Positions 17,618-26,969 of a DNA stretch of 64,000 bases are shown here, piece by piece. The notes under the pieces were generated by a model. The model worked only from the letters and a program-made list of their open reading frames with translations, was not told the DNA's origin and made no database searches. The DNA is taken from assembly GCF_030406605.1 (NCBI RefSeq), contig NZ_CP129104.1:1376072-1440071 (forward strand). Direction: 5' to 3'. Position numbers and translations under genes: made by a program. How positions within the stretch are numbered: the stretch's first letter is position 1; the number at the start of each line of letters is the position of its first letter. The DNA is from Curtobacterium sp. 458 (GTDB lineage: Bacteria; Actinomycetota; Actinomycetes; Actinomycetales; Microbacteriaceae).

Positions 17618-18730
17618 TTACTTGATGGAGGCGACGGCCTTGGCGGCCTTCTCCGAGAGGTCGCTCGACAGGGCCGCCGACTTGGCCTCCTTCGCGGCGG
17701 CGTCCTGCGCGTCCTTCGACACGACGTAGTCGAGGTAGCCCTTCACGAGCTCACCCTTGGCCGAGTCCTTGTACTCCTGGCACGCGATGGCGTAGGAGAC
17801 GAGGACGAGCGGCCACGCGTTGTCGGCCGTGTCGGTGCGGTTGATGTCGATCGCGAGGTCGTTGTCCGCGCGGCCCTCGACGGTCTTGGAGTCCGCGACG
17901 ACGGTGGCGGCACCGTCGGCCGAGATCTCGGTGGCCTTGTCGCCGACCATGAGCTTCGCCTTGTCGAGGTCACCGGCGCCGGAGTCGTCGATGTAGGTGA
18001 TGGCGTTCGAGGCGCTGGCCATCGAGGACGCGACACCCGAGGTCTTCGCGGCGGCGTCACCGACCTGGTACGGGAAGGTCTGGCTCGGCTCCTTGCCCCA
18101 GACGTCCTTCGCGTTCGCGTCGAGGTACTCGGAGAAGTTCTCGGTGGTGCCCGAGTCGTCCGAGCGGTGCACGACGGTGATGTTCGCGTCGGGGAGCGAG
18201 GCGTCCTTGTTCAGGTCCTTGATCTCCGAGTCGTTCCACTTGGTGATCTTGCCGGAGAAGATGCCCGCGATGGTCTTCGCGTCGAGGGTGAGGTCCTTGA
18301 CGCCGTCGACCTTGTACGCGATCGCGATCGGGGAGATGTAGACCGGGATGTCGATGGCCTTCGAGTCCGCGGCGCAGTTCGCGAACGTGCCCGAGAGCTC
18401 CTCGTCGGAGAGCGCGGCGTCGGAGCCGGCGAAGTCCGCCGCACCCGAGATGAAGTTCTTGCGGCCGGCGCCCGAACCGTCGGGCGAGTAGTTGACCGTG
18501 ACGCCGGAGGCGACGTTCTGGAACCCGGCGGTCCAGGTGGCCTGTGCGGTCTGCTGCGCGGACGAGCCCGAGCCGGTCAGCGTGCCGGAGAGCTTCGAGT
18601 AGTCCGTGCCCGAGCTCGACGAGGCGGAGGCGCCAGCGCCCGCGCCGCCTTCGTTCGAGGCGCAGGAGGACAGCGCGACGGCGCCGACGACCGCGATCGC
18701 CGCGACCGTGCCGATTCGCTTGATGTTCAC
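17618..18730 (-). CDS. pstS: Phosphate-binding lipoprotein PstS
   Basis: 370 aa. Lipoprotein signal with lipobox LSSC at residues 21-24, then a Gly/Ser/Ala linker. The phosphate-binding fold has GSGSSAQ near residue 53, SGAADFAGSDAALSDEE and RSDDSGTTENF. It captures phosphate outside the membrane and hands it to PstCA. A Pho box and a -10 TACAGT lie upstream. Confidence 0.96.
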   Translation of the reverse strand: MNIKRIGTVAAIAVVGAVALSSCASNEGGAGAGASASSSSGTDYSKLSGTLTGSGSSAQQTAQATWTAGFQNVASGVTVNYSPDGSGAGRKNFISGAADFAGSDAALSDEELSGTFANCAADSKAIDIPVYISPIAIAYKVDGVKDLTLDAKTIAGIFSGKITKWNDSEIKDLNKDASLPDANITVVHRSDDSGTTENFSEYLDANAKDVWGKEPSQTFPYQVGDAAAKTSGVASSMASASNAITYIDDSGAGDLDKAKLMVGDKATEISADGAATVVADSKTVEGRADNDLAIDINRTDTADNAWPLVLVSYAIACQEYKDSAKGELVKGYLDYVVSKDAQDAAAKEAKSAALSSDLSEKAAKAVASIK

Positions 18731-18803
18731 AGGGGTCCCTTCGGGAATGTCAGTGCAGGTGGGACCGCTGCTGGTCCCGCGGGCCGGTGCTGACCCGGGA
18801 GCG

Positions 18804-18858
18804 ACTGTAGGGACGACAGATGACCCGGGAGGTGCCCCCGGGTGAACGGCAGGTGAAC
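18804..18858 (-). promoter_or_regulatory. Pho box and promoter of pstSCAB
   Basis: On the minus strand two perfect GTTCACC units (18858-18852, 18847-18841) are spaced 11 bp. Weaker units GGCACCT and GGTCATC continue the phase. The -10 box is TACAGT (18809-18804). No good -35 is seen, as expected for an activator-dependent promoter. RegX3/PhoP should bind here under phosphate limitation. Confidence 0.85.
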
Positions 18859-19076
18859 GAGGCCTTGCCCCGCTCGCGGCACGCGGACACGCACCCGCGG
18901 TGGGGTGCAGGATCGGGTCACCGCGCCCAGGCGCGGCGCATGCGTTCGCATGGGCGCCGCCCGGCCGCCGGTGCCGTGTCGGAGCGGCCTCCGGGACCGG
19001 CCTGGAGGCACGGATCGCCGCAGCCGCGCCCGCGTCGGTGGCGACGCGGCCGGTCGGTGCGGCTCGGACCGGGGTC
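18859..19076. other. Intergenic space between mutT1 and pstS promoter
   Basis: No gene seen. It contains an imperfect hairpin near 18930-18965 (GCGCATGC / GCATGGGCGC) and a half-copy of the CTGGAGGCRCGG motif at about 19001. It probably holds the 3' end of the mutT1 transcript. Confidence 0.4.
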
Positions 19077-20024
19077 CTACGAGGCGATGGTGTTGCGGTG
19101 CGTCTCGACGGCGACGAGCTTGCCGTCGGCGATGTGCATCACGGCGAAGTCGCCGACGGACAGCATCGCCGCACGGCGGAGGTCGAAGTGGCGGCTGCCG
19201 TCCGCGGTCGCACCGGCGATGCGGGCGATGATGTCCGGGAGCACCGGACCGTGCGAGCACAGGACGGTCGACTTCGCCTTGTCGATCCGCCGCAGCACGA
19301 CGCCCTTGACGTTCGCGGCGCCGCGGTCGTGGGCGTCCTGGCTGATGTCCGGTGTCGACTGCACGCCGACCTTCGTCCGTGCGGAGAGCGGCTCGACGGT
19401 CGCGAGGCACCGTGCCGCCGTGCTCGACACGATCTTCTTCGGGCCGAACGCCGCGACCGGCGCGGCGACGGCCTTCGCCTGCGAGCGGCCGACGGGCAGC
19501 AGCGGCCGGGTGGCGTCCGGACCGTCCCAGTCGGAACCGGGGACCGTCTTGGCGTGCCGGAGTGCGATGAGCGCGAACGTCTTGTGCTCACCGGCGGCGG
19601 CGCGGTCGGCGAAGCGGTCGAGGATCTCGACGTCCCGGTCGTAGGTGAGCCGGCCGCGGGCGTCGTCGATCGACACCCACTCGACCGAGGCGACTTCGTC
19701 GTTGGGGTGGAACCTGCCGGCGCGCTCGAACTCCTTGTTCGACACCCGCGCGGACCAGTAGTGCACGACCTTGTCGCGACCGTTCGGCAGCACGTACTCG
19801 GCGGTGCCCAGCGGAGCGCCGAGGTGCACCCGGTAGCCGGTCTCCTCGTCGATCTCGCGGACGGCGGTCGTCGGGACGCTCTCGCCCGGGTCCACCTTGC
19901 CCTTCGGGAAGGAGACGTCGTTGTGGTGACCGCGGTGGATCAGCAGCACCAGCGGCCGTCCGTCCTGCTCGCGCCAGACGACGGCTCCTGCCGCGACGAC
20001 GGGACCGGTGGGACCGCCGCTCAC
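19077..20024 (-). CDS. mutT1: MutT1-type NUDIX hydrolase fused to histidine phosphatase domain
   Basis: 315 aa. Residues 1-140 are a Nudix domain with the full Nudix box ([23 protein letters not shown]). From about residue 150 comes a SixA-like histidine phosphatase domain (LRHAKT, STAARC, CSHGPVL). This two-domain form matches mycobacterial MutT1, which hydrolyses 8-oxo-(d)GTP and diadenosine polyphosphates. The GTG overlaps the ppk stop (GTGA); ppk-mutT1 linkage is conserved in actinobacteria. Confidence 0.92.
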   Translation of the reverse strand: MSGGPTGPVVAAGAVVWREQDGRPLVLLIHRGHHNDVSFPKGKVDPGESVPTTAVREIDEETGYRVHLGAPLGTAEYVLPNGRDKVVHYWSARVSNKEFERAGRFHPNDEVASVEWVSIDDARGRLTYDRDVEILDRFADRAAAGEHKTFALIALRHAKTVPGSDWDGPDATRPLLPVGRSQAKAVAAPVAAFGPKKIVSSTAARCLATVEPLSARTKVGVQSTPDISQDAHDRGAANVKGVVLRRIDKAKSTVLCSHGPVLPDIIARIAGATADGSRHFDLRRAAMLSVGDFAVMHIADGKLVAVETHRNTIAS

Positions 20025-22186
20025 CGAGTCGAGCGCTTCCGGGCCGAGATCTTGCGCATGAGGACATTCTGCACGTCCTGCAGCGGGCGCCCGTCAGCGT
20101 CGGTCGAGTGGCGCGTCCACTCGCCGTCGGACTCCAGGTGCCAGGAACTCGTCTCGTCGGCCATCGCGAGGTCGAACATGTCCTGCACCTCGGTCACGTG
20201 TGCCGGGTCGGACAGCCGCACGAGGGCCTCGACGCGACGGTCGAGGTTCCGGTGCATCATGTCCGCCGAGCCGATGAAGACCACCGGGTCGCCGTCGTTG
20301 TGGAACGCGAACGCCCGCGAGTGCTCGAGGTAGCGCCCGACGACGCTGCGGACGCGGATCGTCTCGCTGACGCCCTCCATCCCCGGCTTGAGCGAGCAGA
20401 TCCCACGCACCCACACGTCGACCGGCACACCGGCCTGGCTCGCGAGGTAGAGCGCGTCGATGATCTGCTCGTCCACCATCGAGTTCACCTTGATGCGGAT
20501 GCCCGACGGCTTGCCGGCCCTGGCGTTGTCGGCCTCGGCCTGGATGCGCTTGATGAGCCCCTTGCGGAGGTGCAGCGGGGCGACGAGGAGCCGCTTGAAC
20601 TTCTTCTCGATCGCGTAGCCGGACAGCTCGTTGAACAGACGGGTGAGGTCCTTGCCCACGGTGTCGTCCGACGTGAACAGGCCCATGTCCTCGTAGATGC
20701 GCGAGGTCTTCGGGTTGTAGTTGCCCGTGCCGATGTGGCTGTAGTGCTTGAGCGTCCCGCCCTCCTGCCGGATGACGAGCACGAGCTTCGAGTGCGTCTT
20801 CAGCCCGACGAGGCCGTAGACGACGTGGACGCCGGCCTTCTCGAGCTTCCGCGCCCACGTGATGTTGTTCTGTTCGTCGAAGCGCGCCTTGATCTCGACG
20901 AGCGCGAGGACCTGCTTGCCCGCTGCGGCCGCGTCGATGAGGGCTTCGACGATGGGGCTGTCGCCCGAGGTGCGGTACAGCGTCTGCTTGATGGCGAGGA
21001 CGTTCGGGTCCGCCGCGGCCTGCTCGAGGAACGCCTGGACGCTCGTCGCGAAGGACTCGTACGGGTGGTGCACGAGGACGTCCCGTGCCTTGATCGCACC
21101 GAAGAGGTCGGGCTTGGTGTTCGGCTCGCCCGGCTGGAACTGCACCGGAGTCGTCGGCACGTGCTTCGGGTAGTGGAGGTCCGGGCGCGCGATCTTCGCG
21201 ATCTCGAACAGGCCGCCGAGGTCGAGCGGCGACGGCAGGCGGTAGACCTCTTGTTCGGTGATGTCGAGCTCGCGGACGAGCAGGTCGAGGGTCACCGGGT
21301 CCATGTCCTCGGTGATCTCGAGCCGGATCGGCGGGCCGAACCGACGGCGGAGGAGCTCGCGCTCGAGGGCCTGGATGAGGTTCTCGGCCTCGTCCTCCTC
21401 GATCTCGACGTCCTCGTTGCGGGTGACCCGGAACACGTGGTGCTCGAGCACCTCCATCCCCGGGAAGAGGTCGTCGAGGTGGTTCGCGATGAGGTCTTCG
21501 AGCGGGATGTACCGCTGGCGCCCGGACCCGTCGTCGGGCAGTGCGATGAACCGGGAGAAGTTCTGCGGCACCTTGAGGCGCGCGAACTCCTGCCGCTGCG
21601 ACTTCGGGTTCCGCACCCGCACCGCGAGGTTGAGCGACAGCCCGGAGATGTACGGGAACGGGTGCGCCGGGTCGACCGCGAGCGGCATGAGCACCGGGAA
21701 GATCTGCTCGTTGAAGTACTCGCGCATCCGGAGGCGGTCGGCCTCGTCGAGGTCGGACCAGTGCTCGATGTGCAGCCCCGCGGCGTCGAGGTCCGGCTTG
21801 AGCGAGTCGATGAACGCGTGCGCGTGGCGGTCCTGCAGCTCGTGCGCCTTGCGGGCGATGTCCCGCAGGACGTCGCTCGGCGCACGGCCGACGTTGGTCG
21901 GGACGGCGATCCCGGTGTCGATGCGTCGCTTGAGGCCGGCGACCCGGACCATGAAGAACTCGTCGAGGTTGGACGCGAAGATGGCCAGGAAGTTCGCCCG
22001 CTCCAGCAGGGGCTGCGTGCGGTCCTCGCCGAGCTCGAGCACGCGCTGGTTGAACCGGAGCCAGCTGAGCTCACGGTCGAAGTAGCGGTCCGAGGGCAGC
22101 GACTCGTGCTCCACCTCGACGACCTCGTCGAAGTCGTCGAGGTCCGGTGCGACGGAGTCGCCGTCGAGCTGCGGTTCGGTGTCCAT
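20021..22186 (-). CDS. ppk: Polyphosphate kinase 1
   Basis: 721 aa from ATG 22186, the normal PPK1 length. Motifs: [16 protein letters not shown] at the N-terminus, [12 protein letters not shown], and the catalytic region [15 protein letters not shown] with the autophosphorylated His. Also [16 protein letters not shown] near the C-terminus. It makes polyphosphate from ATP reversibly. The ATG is 7 nt after CAGGAT, and Pho-box-like repeats lie upstream. Confidence 0.96.
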   Translation of the reverse strand: MDTEPQLDGDSVAPDLDDFDEVVEVEHESLPSDRYFDRELSWLRFNQRVLELGEDRTQPLLERANFLAIFASNLDEFFMVRVAGLKRRIDTGIAVPTNVGRAPSDVLRDIARKAHELQDRHAHAFIDSLKPDLDAAGLHIEHWSDLDEADRLRMREYFNEQIFPVLMPLAVDPAHPFPYISGLSLNLAVRVRNPKSQRQEFARLKVPQNFSRFIALPDDGSGRQRYIPLEDLIANHLDDLFPGMEVLEHHVFRVTRNEDVEIEEDEAENLIQALERELLRRRFGPPIRLEITEDMDPVTLDLLVRELDITEQEVYRLPSPLDLGGLFEIAKIARPDLHYPKHVPTTPVQFQPGEPNTKPDLFGAIKARDVLVHHPYESFATSVQAFLEQAAADPNVLAIKQTLYRTSGDSPIVEALIDAAAAGKQVLALVEIKARFDEQNNITWARKLEKAGVHVVYGLVGLKTHSKLVLVIRQEGGTLKHYSHIGTGNYNPKTSRIYEDMGLFTSDDTVGKDLTRLFNELSGYAIEKKFKRLLVAPLHLRKGLIKRIQAEADNARAGKPSGIRIKVNSMVDEQIIDALYLASQAGVPVDVWVRGICSLKPGMEGVSETIRVRSVVGRYLEHSRAFAFHNDGDPVVFIGSADMMHRNLDRRVEALVRLSDPAHVTEVQDMFDLAMADETSSWHLESDGEWTRHSTDADGRPLQDVQNVLMRKISARKRSTR

Positions 22187-22192
22187 GCCCAC

Positions 22193-22257
22193 ATCCTGCC
22201 ACCCGCGGCCTCCGCGACGAGGGCCGCACGTAACGGCTGTGGAAACGCCGCGTGAAC
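22193..22257 (-). promoter_or_regulatory. Pho-box-like repeats and promoter of ppk-mutT1
   Basis: Minus strand: GTTCACG (22257-22251), GTTTCCA (22246-22240) and CGTTACG (22235-22229), each 11 bp apart. A -10-like CAGGAT (22198-22193) ends 7 nt before the ATG. This suggests RegX3 control of polyphosphate synthesis. The units are weaker than at pstS. Confidence 0.6.
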
Positions 22258-22275
22258 GGACCCACCGTGCAGGGA

Positions 22276-23115
22276 TCAGGGAGCGGCGTACTGCACGTCG
22301 ATCGCGTGCTGCGTGAACCCCGACCGGCGGTAGAGCGCGAGCGCCGGTTCGTTGTCGCCCTCGACGTACAGCGCCGCCGCGTCGAGCCCCCGCCCGACCA
22401 GACGCCCCCAGCCGGCACGCATGAGCACGCCACCGAGCCCTCGGCCTTGCAGGTCGGGGCGGACGGCCACGGCGTAGAACTCCCCGACGCCGTCCTCGAC
22501 CTTGATCCAGCACGACGCCGCGAGCCGTCCCTGGTCGTCCCGCAGCAGCAGCAGGTCGTCGCCGGAGAACCACGGGTCGGCTTCCCGCGCGCGGAGGTCC
22601 TCGAGCGTCATCCGGCCCTGCTCGGGGTGGTGCGCGAACGCGGCGGCGTTGAGGTCGAGCCAGGCGGTCTCGTCGTCCGGGTCGCCCGAGCGGAACGCCG
22701 CGAGCGACCAACCGTCCGGCACCGCGGGCCCGGGAGCCTCCGACGGGATCGGCGCGCGGAGCTGCAGGAGCGTGCGGACGGTCGTCCAGCCGAACCGCGC
22801 CGCGAGTGCCCGCGCCGCCGGATGGTCCCCGTGCGCCCACGCGAGCCGAGGCGCCTCCGCGAGCCGAGGCGCCGACCCGGACCCCGCGGCGGCCCCGCCG
22901 CCCAGGGCGAGCGCCTGCGTGACCAGGGCCGTCCCGAGTCCGCGGCCACGGGCCTCCAGGCGGACCGCGACCTCGAGCTCACCGTCGCGCACCACGGCGA
23001 CCCCCTGCTCGTCGCCGAGCACCGTCGCGCGATCCGCGCGCACGTCGACCAGGGTCTGGTCGGAGAACGGCCGCGGCTCGCCCGCGACCGTGAACGCGTC
23101 GAGCGCGACGGTCAC
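22276..23115 (-). CDS. mshD: Mycothiol synthase
   Basis: 279 aa from GTG 23115, overlapping the upstream regulator stop (GTGA). Two GNAT domains in tandem: the degenerate N-terminal one has [12 protein letters not shown], and the active C-terminal one has [15 protein letters not shown] followed by [17 protein letters not shown]. MshD acetylates Cys-GlcN-Ins to give mycothiol, the main actinobacterial thiol. Linkage to a GlnR-like regulator and phosphate genes is also found in mycobacteria. Confidence 0.92.
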   Translation of the reverse strand: MTVALDAFTVAGEPRPFSDQTLVDVRADRATVLGDEQGVAVVRDGELEVAVRLEARGRGLGTALVTQALALGGGAAAGSGSAPRLAEAPRLAWAHGDHPAARALAARFGWTTVRTLLQLRAPIPSEAPGPAVPDGWSLAAFRSGDPDDETAWLDLNAAAFAHHPEQGRMTLEDLRAREADPWFSGDDLLLLRDDQGRLAASCWIKVEDGVGEFYAVAVRPDLQGRGLGGVLMRAGWGRLVGRGLDAAALYVEGDNEPALALYRRSGFTQHAIDVQYAAP

Positions 23116-23795
23116 TGGCCTGCCAGCCGGTCGGCCTCGTCCTCGTAGACGTTGAAGCGGTAGCCGACGTTCCGGACCGTGCCGATGAGCGACTCGAGGT
23201 CGCCGAGCTTCGCGCGGAGTCGTCGGACGTGCACGTCGACCGTGCGGGTGCCGCCGAAGTAGTCGTAGCCCCACACCTCGCTGAGCAGCTGCTCGCGCGT
23301 GAACACGCGGGAGGGGTGCGTCGCGAAGAACCGGAGGAGCTCGAACTCCTTGAAGGTGAGGTCGAGTGGCCGACCGCGCACCTTCGCGGAGTAGCTGGCC
23401 TCGTCGATGACGACGCCGGAGGCCTGGATCTTCGTGCTCGCCGGCTGCTTCGCGGCGCGCCCGGCCGCGAGCCGGATGCGCGCGTCGACCTCTGCCGGAC
23501 CGGCCGTCTCCAGCACCACGTCGTCGACGTTCCACTCGCTGTTCACCGCGGTCAGACCGCCCTCGGTGACGACGAGCACGATGGGGGTCGGCGAACCGCT
23601 CGTCACGAGGATCTTGCAGAGGGCCTTCGCGCCGACGAGGTCGACGCGGGCATCGACGAAGACGAGGTCGCTCTGGGGTGCGTTGACGAGCTGGGCGGCC
23701 TCTGCGGGGACGTGGCGGATCCGGTGGCTCAGGAGACCGAGACTCGGCAGGACGTCGCCGGGCGCGGCAGAGGTGAGTACCAGGAGCTGGGCCAC
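23112..23795 (-). CDS. GlnR-like winged-helix response regulator
   Basis: 227 aa from GTG 23795; an upstream in-frame start reaches 23831. The N-terminal receiver-like domain ([19 protein letters not shown] ... [11 protein letters not shown]) appears atypical, lacking the usual acidic cluster. The C-terminal OmpR-type DNA-binding domain is clear ([20 protein letters not shown] ... [14 protein letters not shown]). This architecture matches GlnR/Rv0818-type orphan regulators of nitrogen or envelope genes. Coupled to mshD. Confidence 0.85.
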   Translation of the reverse strand: MAQLLVLTSAAPGDVLPSLGLLSHRIRHVPAEAAQLVNAPQSDLVFVDARVDLVGAKALCKILVTSGSPTPIVLVVTEGGLTAVNSEWNVDDVVLETAGPAEVDARIRLAAGRAAKQPASTKIQASGVVIDEASYSAKVRGRPLDLTFKEFELLRFFATHPSRVFTREQLLSEVWGYDYFGGTRTVDVHVRRLRAKLGDLESLIGTVRNVGYRFNVYEDEADRLAGQ

Positions 23796-23875
23796 AGGAC
23801 CTCCAGGGCGTGGGGGACGTCGTGGACACATCCTAGTGATGCTCGGGAAGTGGCCCGCCGTCCGAGCGGACGGTG

Positions 23876-23899
23876 TGGACGGGTGGACGGGTGGACGGG
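23876..23899. repeat. Short tandem repeat
   Basis: TGGACGGG three times in a row, in the spacer between the divergent regulator (23795) and the small membrane gene (23949). Possibly a length-variable tract near the promoters. Confidence 0.8.
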
Positions 23900-23948
23900 C
23901 GGTCGGCGCTGACGGACGCCCGTCGCCGCGCCTGTCATGATGGGGCGC

Positions 23949-24230
23949 GTGACCGAGCCCGTGCAGCCCGCCGACCAGCGTCGCCTCAATCTGACGTCCG
24001 TGCTCCCCGTGTGGCTGCTCGCGGTCGTCGGTGCCGTCCTCGTGATCACGCTCGCGCAGAAGGACTCCTTCGCGTGGCTGCTGCTCGTCTTCGTGCTCTG
24101 CGTCCTCGTGAGCTTCGTGCTCCAGCTCATCACCGCGACGAAGGACGGCCTCGTCGAGCGGATCAGCATCGCGTCGTCCGGGGCCTTCGTCGTCGTCCTC
24201 GTCACCGCGGTGGTGCTCCTGGCGCGTTGA
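23949..24230 (+). CDS. Hypothetical membrane protein
   Basis: 93 aa from GTG 23949 ([10 protein letters not shown]); in-frame ATGs at 23937 and 23940 are alternatives. Three hydrophobic spans: [37 protein letters not shown] and a C-terminal [14 protein letters not shown]. No known family is recognised. It precedes a tiny membrane gene and nitrobindin on the same strand. Confidence 0.7.
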   Translation: MTEPVQPADQRRLNLTSVLPVWLLAVVGAVLVITLAQKDSFAWLLLVFVLCVLVSFVLQLITATKDGLVERISIASSGAFVVVLVTAVVLLAR

Positions 24231-24253
24231 GCCGGTCCGCGTAGACTCGCAGC

Positions 24254-24370
24254 ATGGATTCGCTGCTTGCGCTCGAGCTCTTCTACGTGGGCCTCCTCGG
24301 CCTGGCGTCGCTCGCGATCGCGTTCGTCTCGGTGACCGTGATCGTGAAGCTGTTCAAGGGTCAGCGTTGA
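24254..24370 (+). CDS. Tiny single-pass membrane protein (38 aa)
   Basis: 38 aa; one membrane span ([18 protein letters not shown], about residues 14-31) with a basic tail KLFKGQR. A -10 TAGACT (24242-24247) ends 7 nt before the ATG, as for leaderless genes. Its stop overlaps the TTG start of the nitrobindin gene by 4 nt (TTGA), so it is probably translated and coupled. No family recognised. Confidence 0.7.
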   Translation: MDSLLALELFYVGLLGLASLAIAFVSVTVIVKLFKGQR

Positions 24371-24969
24371 TCGAACTGCCCGAGGGTCTCGCGCCCGAAC
24401 TCGTCCCGCTCTCCTGGCTCGTCGGCGTGTGGGAGGGCACCGGTGTCGTGGAGTACCCGGTCGACCCCGACGGCGAACCGCGGAAGTACGACTTCGGCCA
24501 GCGCGTGAGCTTCAGCCACGACGGTCTGCCCTACCTCAACTACTCGTCCACGACGTGGCTGCTCGACGACGCGCACACGCCGCTCGCTGCCGAGATGGGC
24601 TACTGGCGACTCGACCGGCCGCACGAGCCCGGTGACCGCGGCCCCGCGATGCTGCTCGGCGACGGACCGACCCCGTTCGGCACGACCCAGAGCGTCGAGA
24701 CGCTGCGGAACGCGACCGACGGCTTCGACATCGAGGCCGCGATCGTGCACCCCACCGGCGTGAACGAGCTCTACGTCGGTCGGGTCCTCAAGGGCCGGAT
24801 CGACCTCGCGACCGACGCCGTCATGCGCTCCCCGAACGCGAAGGACTACTCGGCGGCCACGCGCCTCTACGGTCTGGTCGAGGGCAAGCTCTTCTGGGCG
24901 TGGGACATCGCGGCGCTCGGGCAGGAGCTCACCTCGCACGCCTCGGGGCAGCTCGCGAAGGTCGACTGA
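24367..24969 (+). CDS. Nitrobindin-like heme-binding beta-barrel protein
   Basis: 200 aa with a TTG start overlapping the previous stop. The nitrobindin signature GVWEGTG is at residues 20-26. The C-terminal TSHASGQLAKV carries the His expected to ligate heme iron. The family (former DUF1794, FABP-like) binds ferric heme and isomerises peroxynitrite or binds NO. It overlaps the downstream ygfZ-like gene by 1 nt. Confidence 0.88.
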   Translation: MIELPEGLAPELVPLSWLVGVWEGTGVVEYPVDPDGEPRKYDFGQRVSFSHDGLPYLNYSSTTWLLDDAHTPLAAEMGYWRLDRPHEPGDRGPAMLLGDGPTPFGTTQSVETLRNATDGFDIEAAIVHPTGVNELYVGRVLKGRIDLATDAVMRSPNAKDYSAATRLYGLVEGKLFWAWDIAALGQELTSHASGQLAKVD

Positions 24970-26039
24970 TGACGACACCGTTCGCGTCGCGGCCGGGCTT
25001 CGTCGCGGGCGACCGAGGGGTGGCCGTGCACTACGGCAACCCGCTCGGCGAGCAGCGGCTGCTCGAGCGCGGCCGAGCGGTCGTCGAGCTCGGGCTCGGC
25101 GTCGTCACGGTCACCGGTCCCGACCGGCTGTCCTGGCTCAACTCGATCACCTCGCAGCTCCTGACCGGCCTCCGGCCCGGCGTCTCCACCGAGACCCTCG
25201 TGCTCGACGCCTCGGGTCGCGTGGAGCACGCCGCCCGTGTCGTCGACGACGGCGAGACGGCCTGGCTGCTCACCGAGGCCGACGACGCAGCACCCCTCGC
25301 CGGGTGGCTCGACTCGATGCGCTTCATGCTGCGTGTCGAGGTCACCGACCGGTCGGCGGACTTCGTCACGCTCGGCCGGTTCGCCGGGGCCGTCGGCCCC
25401 GCGGACGCCGCGGTCGAGTGGGTCGACCCGTGGTCCGAGATCTCGCCGGGTGGGTGGGGCTACGCCGCCCTGGAGGCACACCCCGCCTCCGACTGGACCC
25501 TCCGGATCGCCGTGGTCGCCCCCGGTACCGCGGCCGCGATCGCCGCGTCCGACGTCGCCGCCGCTGGACTCCTCGCCTACGAGGCCCTGCGGATCGCCGC
25601 CTGGCGTCCGTCGCTGTCGGACGTCGACGAGCGGACGATCCCGCACGAGCTCGACTGGCTCCGCTCCGCCGTGCACCTGTCGAAGGGCTGCTACCGCGGA
25701 CAGGAGACGGTCGCCAAGGTCCACAACCTCGGGCACCCGCCGCGTCGTGCGGTCCTGCTCCACCTCGACGGCTCGGACGCCGTGCTGCCGGCACCCGGGA
25801 CGCCCGTGCTGCTCGACGAGAAGGAGGTCGGGCGGCTCTCGGCCTCGGCGGTGCACCACGAGCTCGGGCCGATCGGGCTCGCGGTCGTCAAGCGCTCCCT
25901 CGACCCCGACGCGACGCTGACGCTGCGCGCCGACGACGTGGTCGTGACCGCGGCGCAGCAGGTGATCGTGCCCCCGGGCGCCGGAGCGACGGCGAACGTG
26001 CCGCGGCTGCCCCGCCTCGGAGCGGTCCGCCGCTCGTAG
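24969..26039 (+). CDS. YgfZ/GcvT-like folate-binding protein
   Basis: 356 aa, ATG sharing its A with the upstream stop. The family signature KGCYRGQE lies near residue 240 in HLSKGCYRGQETVAKV. The GcvT-like folate fold is supported by TGPDRLSWLNSITSQ at the N-terminus. YgfZ proteins use tetrahydrofolate in assembly or repair of iron-sulfur enzymes. Pairing with nitrobindin hints at nitrosative or iron-sulfur stress, which is inference. Confidence 0.9.
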   Translation: MTTPFASRPGFVAGDRGVAVHYGNPLGEQRLLERGRAVVELGLGVVTVTGPDRLSWLNSITSQLLTGLRPGVSTETLVLDASGRVEHAARVVDDGETAWLLTEADDAAPLAGWLDSMRFMLRVEVTDRSADFVTLGRFAGAVGPADAAVEWVDPWSEISPGGWGYAALEAHPASDWTLRIAVVAPGTAAAIAASDVAAAGLLAYEALRIAAWRPSLSDVDERTIPHELDWLRSAVHLSKGCYRGQETVAKVHNLGHPPRRAVLLHLDGSDAVLPAPGTPVLLDEKEVGRLSASAVHHELGPIGLAVVKRSLDPDATLTLRADDVVVTAAQQVIVPPGAGATANVPRLPRLGAVRRS

Positions 26040-26069
26040 CCCCGCGGTTCCCGTCCCCGTCCTGCTCCA

Positions 26070-26137
26070 CGAAACGCGCGCGTTCCGACGTCGCACCTGT
26101 CGATCACGGCGTGCAGTGCCGGAACGCGCGCGTTTCG
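26070..26137. terminator. Hairpin of the CGAAACGCGCGCG repeat family
   Basis: Perfect 18-bp arms CGAAACGCGCGCGTTCCG (26070-26087, 26120-26137) with a 32-nt loop containing GCACCTGTCGATC. The left part resembles 14243-14287. It lies between convergent genes, so a bidirectional terminator is likely. Confidence 0.75.
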
Positions 26138-26145
26138 CCGACCCC

Positions 26146-26925
26146 TCAGGCGTCGGCCGGGGCGACGGACGCCCACGGGACGGTGAGCTCGCCGAGGCGC
26201 CAGCGCGAGACCCCGTGCAGCACCGGCCAGCCGCGGTCCCGCATGCCGCCGACGGCCGCGAGCCACCGCTGCCGAGGGCCGTACGTGCCGAGCGGCGCCG
26301 CGACCGCCCACGCCAGGTCGAGGTCGCGCAGGAAGCCGTGGACGCGCTCGCCGGGCACGTTCCGGTGGATGAGGGCCTTCGGCAGCCGCTCGGCCACGAC
26401 GCTCGGCACGTCGAGTCCGGCGAGCCGCAGCGACACGGTGAAGGTCCGCGGAGCGACGTCGTCGAGCGTCACCCACGACGCCACCCGGCCGACCTCGTTG
26501 CAGGTGCCCTCGACGAGCGCGCCACCCGGCTGCAGACGGTCCTGCATGATCCGCCACGAGTCGACGACGGCGGACTCGTCGTACTGCCGCAGGACGTTGA
26601 ACGCCCGGATCACCGCGGGGCGCCGGCCACCGGGCGTCGGGGTCTCGAACCCGCCGAGCCGGAACGTGACCCCGTCGCGGGTGCCGGCGTTCGCGAGCGC
26701 CACCCGGTCCGGCTCGATCTCGATGCCGGTGACCTCGACGTCCGGCCGGACACGGGCGAGCCGGTCGCGCATCTCGAGCGTCGTCGTCGGTCGGGCGCCG
26801 TAGCCGACGTCGGCCACGAGCGGGTCGGACGTCCGGCGGAGGACCGGGAGCGCGGCGATCCACCGGTCGACGCGGCGGAGCCGGTTGTACCCGGTCGTCC
26901 CGCGCGTCACGTTCCCGATGGGCAT
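26146..26925 (-). CDS. Class I SAM-dependent methyltransferase-like protein
   Basis: 259 aa from ATG 26925. Motif I-like VADVGYGARPTTTLEM, then VTGIEIEPDRV as the acidic strand after it, and AFNVLRQYDESAVV further on. The order suits a Rossmann methyltransferase, although motif I lacks the canonical GxGxG. The substrate is unknown. Leaderless start: TAGCCT (26938-26933) is 7 nt upstream. Divergent from gpmA across 44 bp. Confidence 0.75.
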   Translation of the reverse strand: MPIGNVTRGTTGYNRLRRVDRWIAALPVLRRTSDPLVADVGYGARPTTTLEMRDRLARVRPDVEVTGIEIEPDRVALANAGTRDGVTFRLGGFETPTPGGRRPAVIRAFNVLRQYDESAVVDSWRIMQDRLQPGGALVEGTCNEVGRVASWVTLDDVAPRTFTVSLRLAGLDVPSVVAERLPKALIHRNVPGERVHGFLRDLDLAWAVAAPLGTYGPRQRWLAAVGGMRDRGWPVLHGVSRWRLGELTVPWASVAPADA

Positions 26926-26969
26926 GGACCCCAGGCTACCGAGGCGCACCCGCTCGGTAGACTCGGGGC
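26926..26969. promoter_or_regulatory. Compact divergent promoters, methyltransferase / gpmA
   Basis: Minus -10 TAGCCT (26938-26933) and plus -10 TAGACT (26958-26963), each ending 6-7 nt before its start codon. The expected -35 of one promoter overlaps the -10 of the other, so the two may compete for polymerase. Confidence 0.55.
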
